A DNA stretch of 6,633 nucleotides from Alphaproteobacteria bacterium (lineage in GTDB: Bacteria > Pseudomonadota > Alphaproteobacteria > RF32 > CAG-239), in the NCBI GenBank assembly GCA_017963715.1, contig JAGCTK010000225.1, positions 1 to 6,633 of the forward strand. Direction: 5' to 3'. A model generated the notes under the pieces. It saw only the letters and a list, made by a program, of their open reading frames with translations. It made no database searches and was not told the origin of the DNA. The translations under genes were made by a program, and so were the position numbers. Each line of letters starts with the position of its first letter. The first letter of the stretch is position 1. Of the stretch, positions 6,343 through 6,633 are shown piece after piece.

Positions 6343-6633
6343 ATGAACGAAACAGTACACCCCAGATTTTTCGGTCGTCGGAAAGGTCGAACCATACGAA
6401 AAGCCAAAAGTTTTTTGCTGCAAAATTTTTTGCCTCAAATCAAAATTGATGACACAAAGATGTTGGATAAACAAACCTTATTCGGTGGCAAAACAGATGA
6501 AATTCATCTTGAAATCGGGTTTGGTGACGGGGAACACTTGGCCGAATTGGCACGACGACATAAAAATATCGGTTTTATCGGCGTGGAGGTCTTTCAAAAT
6601 GGGATTGCAAACCTTTTGACACTCATCACAGGG
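6343..6633 (+). CDS. trmB: tRNA (guanine-46-N7)-methyltransferase TrmB (5' fragment)
   Basis: The first 97 codons of trmB are present and the frame is open at the window end. TrmB uses S-adenosylmethionine to methylate N7 of guanine 46 in the variable loop of tRNAs. The N terminus carries the FGRRKGR signature (residues 9-15) typical of alphaproteobacterial TrmB. EIGFGDGEHL at 57-66 is the SAM-binding motif I, and FIGVEVFQNGIANLL at 78-92 is the next conserved block with the acidic residue E82 expected to contact the cofactor. The family is usually about 210-240 residues, so more than half is missing, including the later catalytic motifs. ATG 6343 is chosen because it begins just before the conserved region and has a modest GAGA purine element about 9 nt upstream. 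An in-frame GTG at 6331 is an alternative that would add four residues. The gene is divergent from the pilus unit. Confidence 0.93.
   Translation, partial: MNETVHPRFFGRRKGRTIRKAKSFLLQNFLPQIKIDDTKMLDKQTLFGGKTDEIHLEIGFGDGEHLAELARRHKNIGFIGVEVFQNGIANLLTLITG

Noticed and set aside
6247..6474. 75-codon minus-strand frame overlapping the trmB start
   Set aside because: It is antisense to well-conserved TrmB codons and has no supporting motif or start signal.

Overview
The window looks like chromosomal DNA from an AT-leaning alphaproteobacterium. Two gene fragments suggest this: a TPR-type class I methyltransferase tail of a kind common in that class, and a TrmB start that begins with the FGRRKGR signature. 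An uncultured or host-associated lineage (for example the gut RF32/'Azospirillum CAG' type) would fit the AT-rich style and the PilV-like protein, but that is an impression that cannot be proved from 6.6 kb.

Layout. Positions 2-310 (+) hold the 3' end of a SAM-dependent methyltransferase. Fourteen bases later, at 325-1935 (+), is a complete membrane-anchored phosphoethanolamine transferase of the EptA/MCR (COG2194) family with all the main catalytic residues. The two probably form one transcription unit, which ends at a symmetrical hairpin (1961-2002) that can also terminate transcription arriving from the other side.

The minus strand carries a two-gene unit read from 6115 down to 2026. The first gene (5291-6115) encodes a 274-residue single-pass membrane protein resembling the PilM class of type IVb pilus proteins. 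The second (2026-5298) encodes a 1090-residue protein with a type IV prepilin leader, an N-terminal region like the constant part of PilV (the R64-type minor pilin/tip adhesin), a long shaft of degenerate repeats and a cysteine-containing C-terminal domain. The reading frames overlap by 8 bp, and a strong ribosome binding site for the second lies inside the end of the first. No pilus motor, secretin, prepilin peptidase or Rci-type recombinase is present in the window.

A 227-bp divergent intergenic region (6116-6342) separates the pilus unit from trmB (6343 to the window end, +), the start of the tRNA (guanine-46-N7)-methyltransferase gene. It contains back-to-back promoter-like elements sharing one -35 site, an extended -10 element, a partial sigma-54-like match and a 17-bp inverted repeat.

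The most interesting object is the pilus pair: a very long, apparently non-shuffling PilV-like fibre or adhesin coupled to a PilM-like partner and placed between ordinary envelope and tRNA-modification genes. No gene-free stretch exceeds 300 bases.
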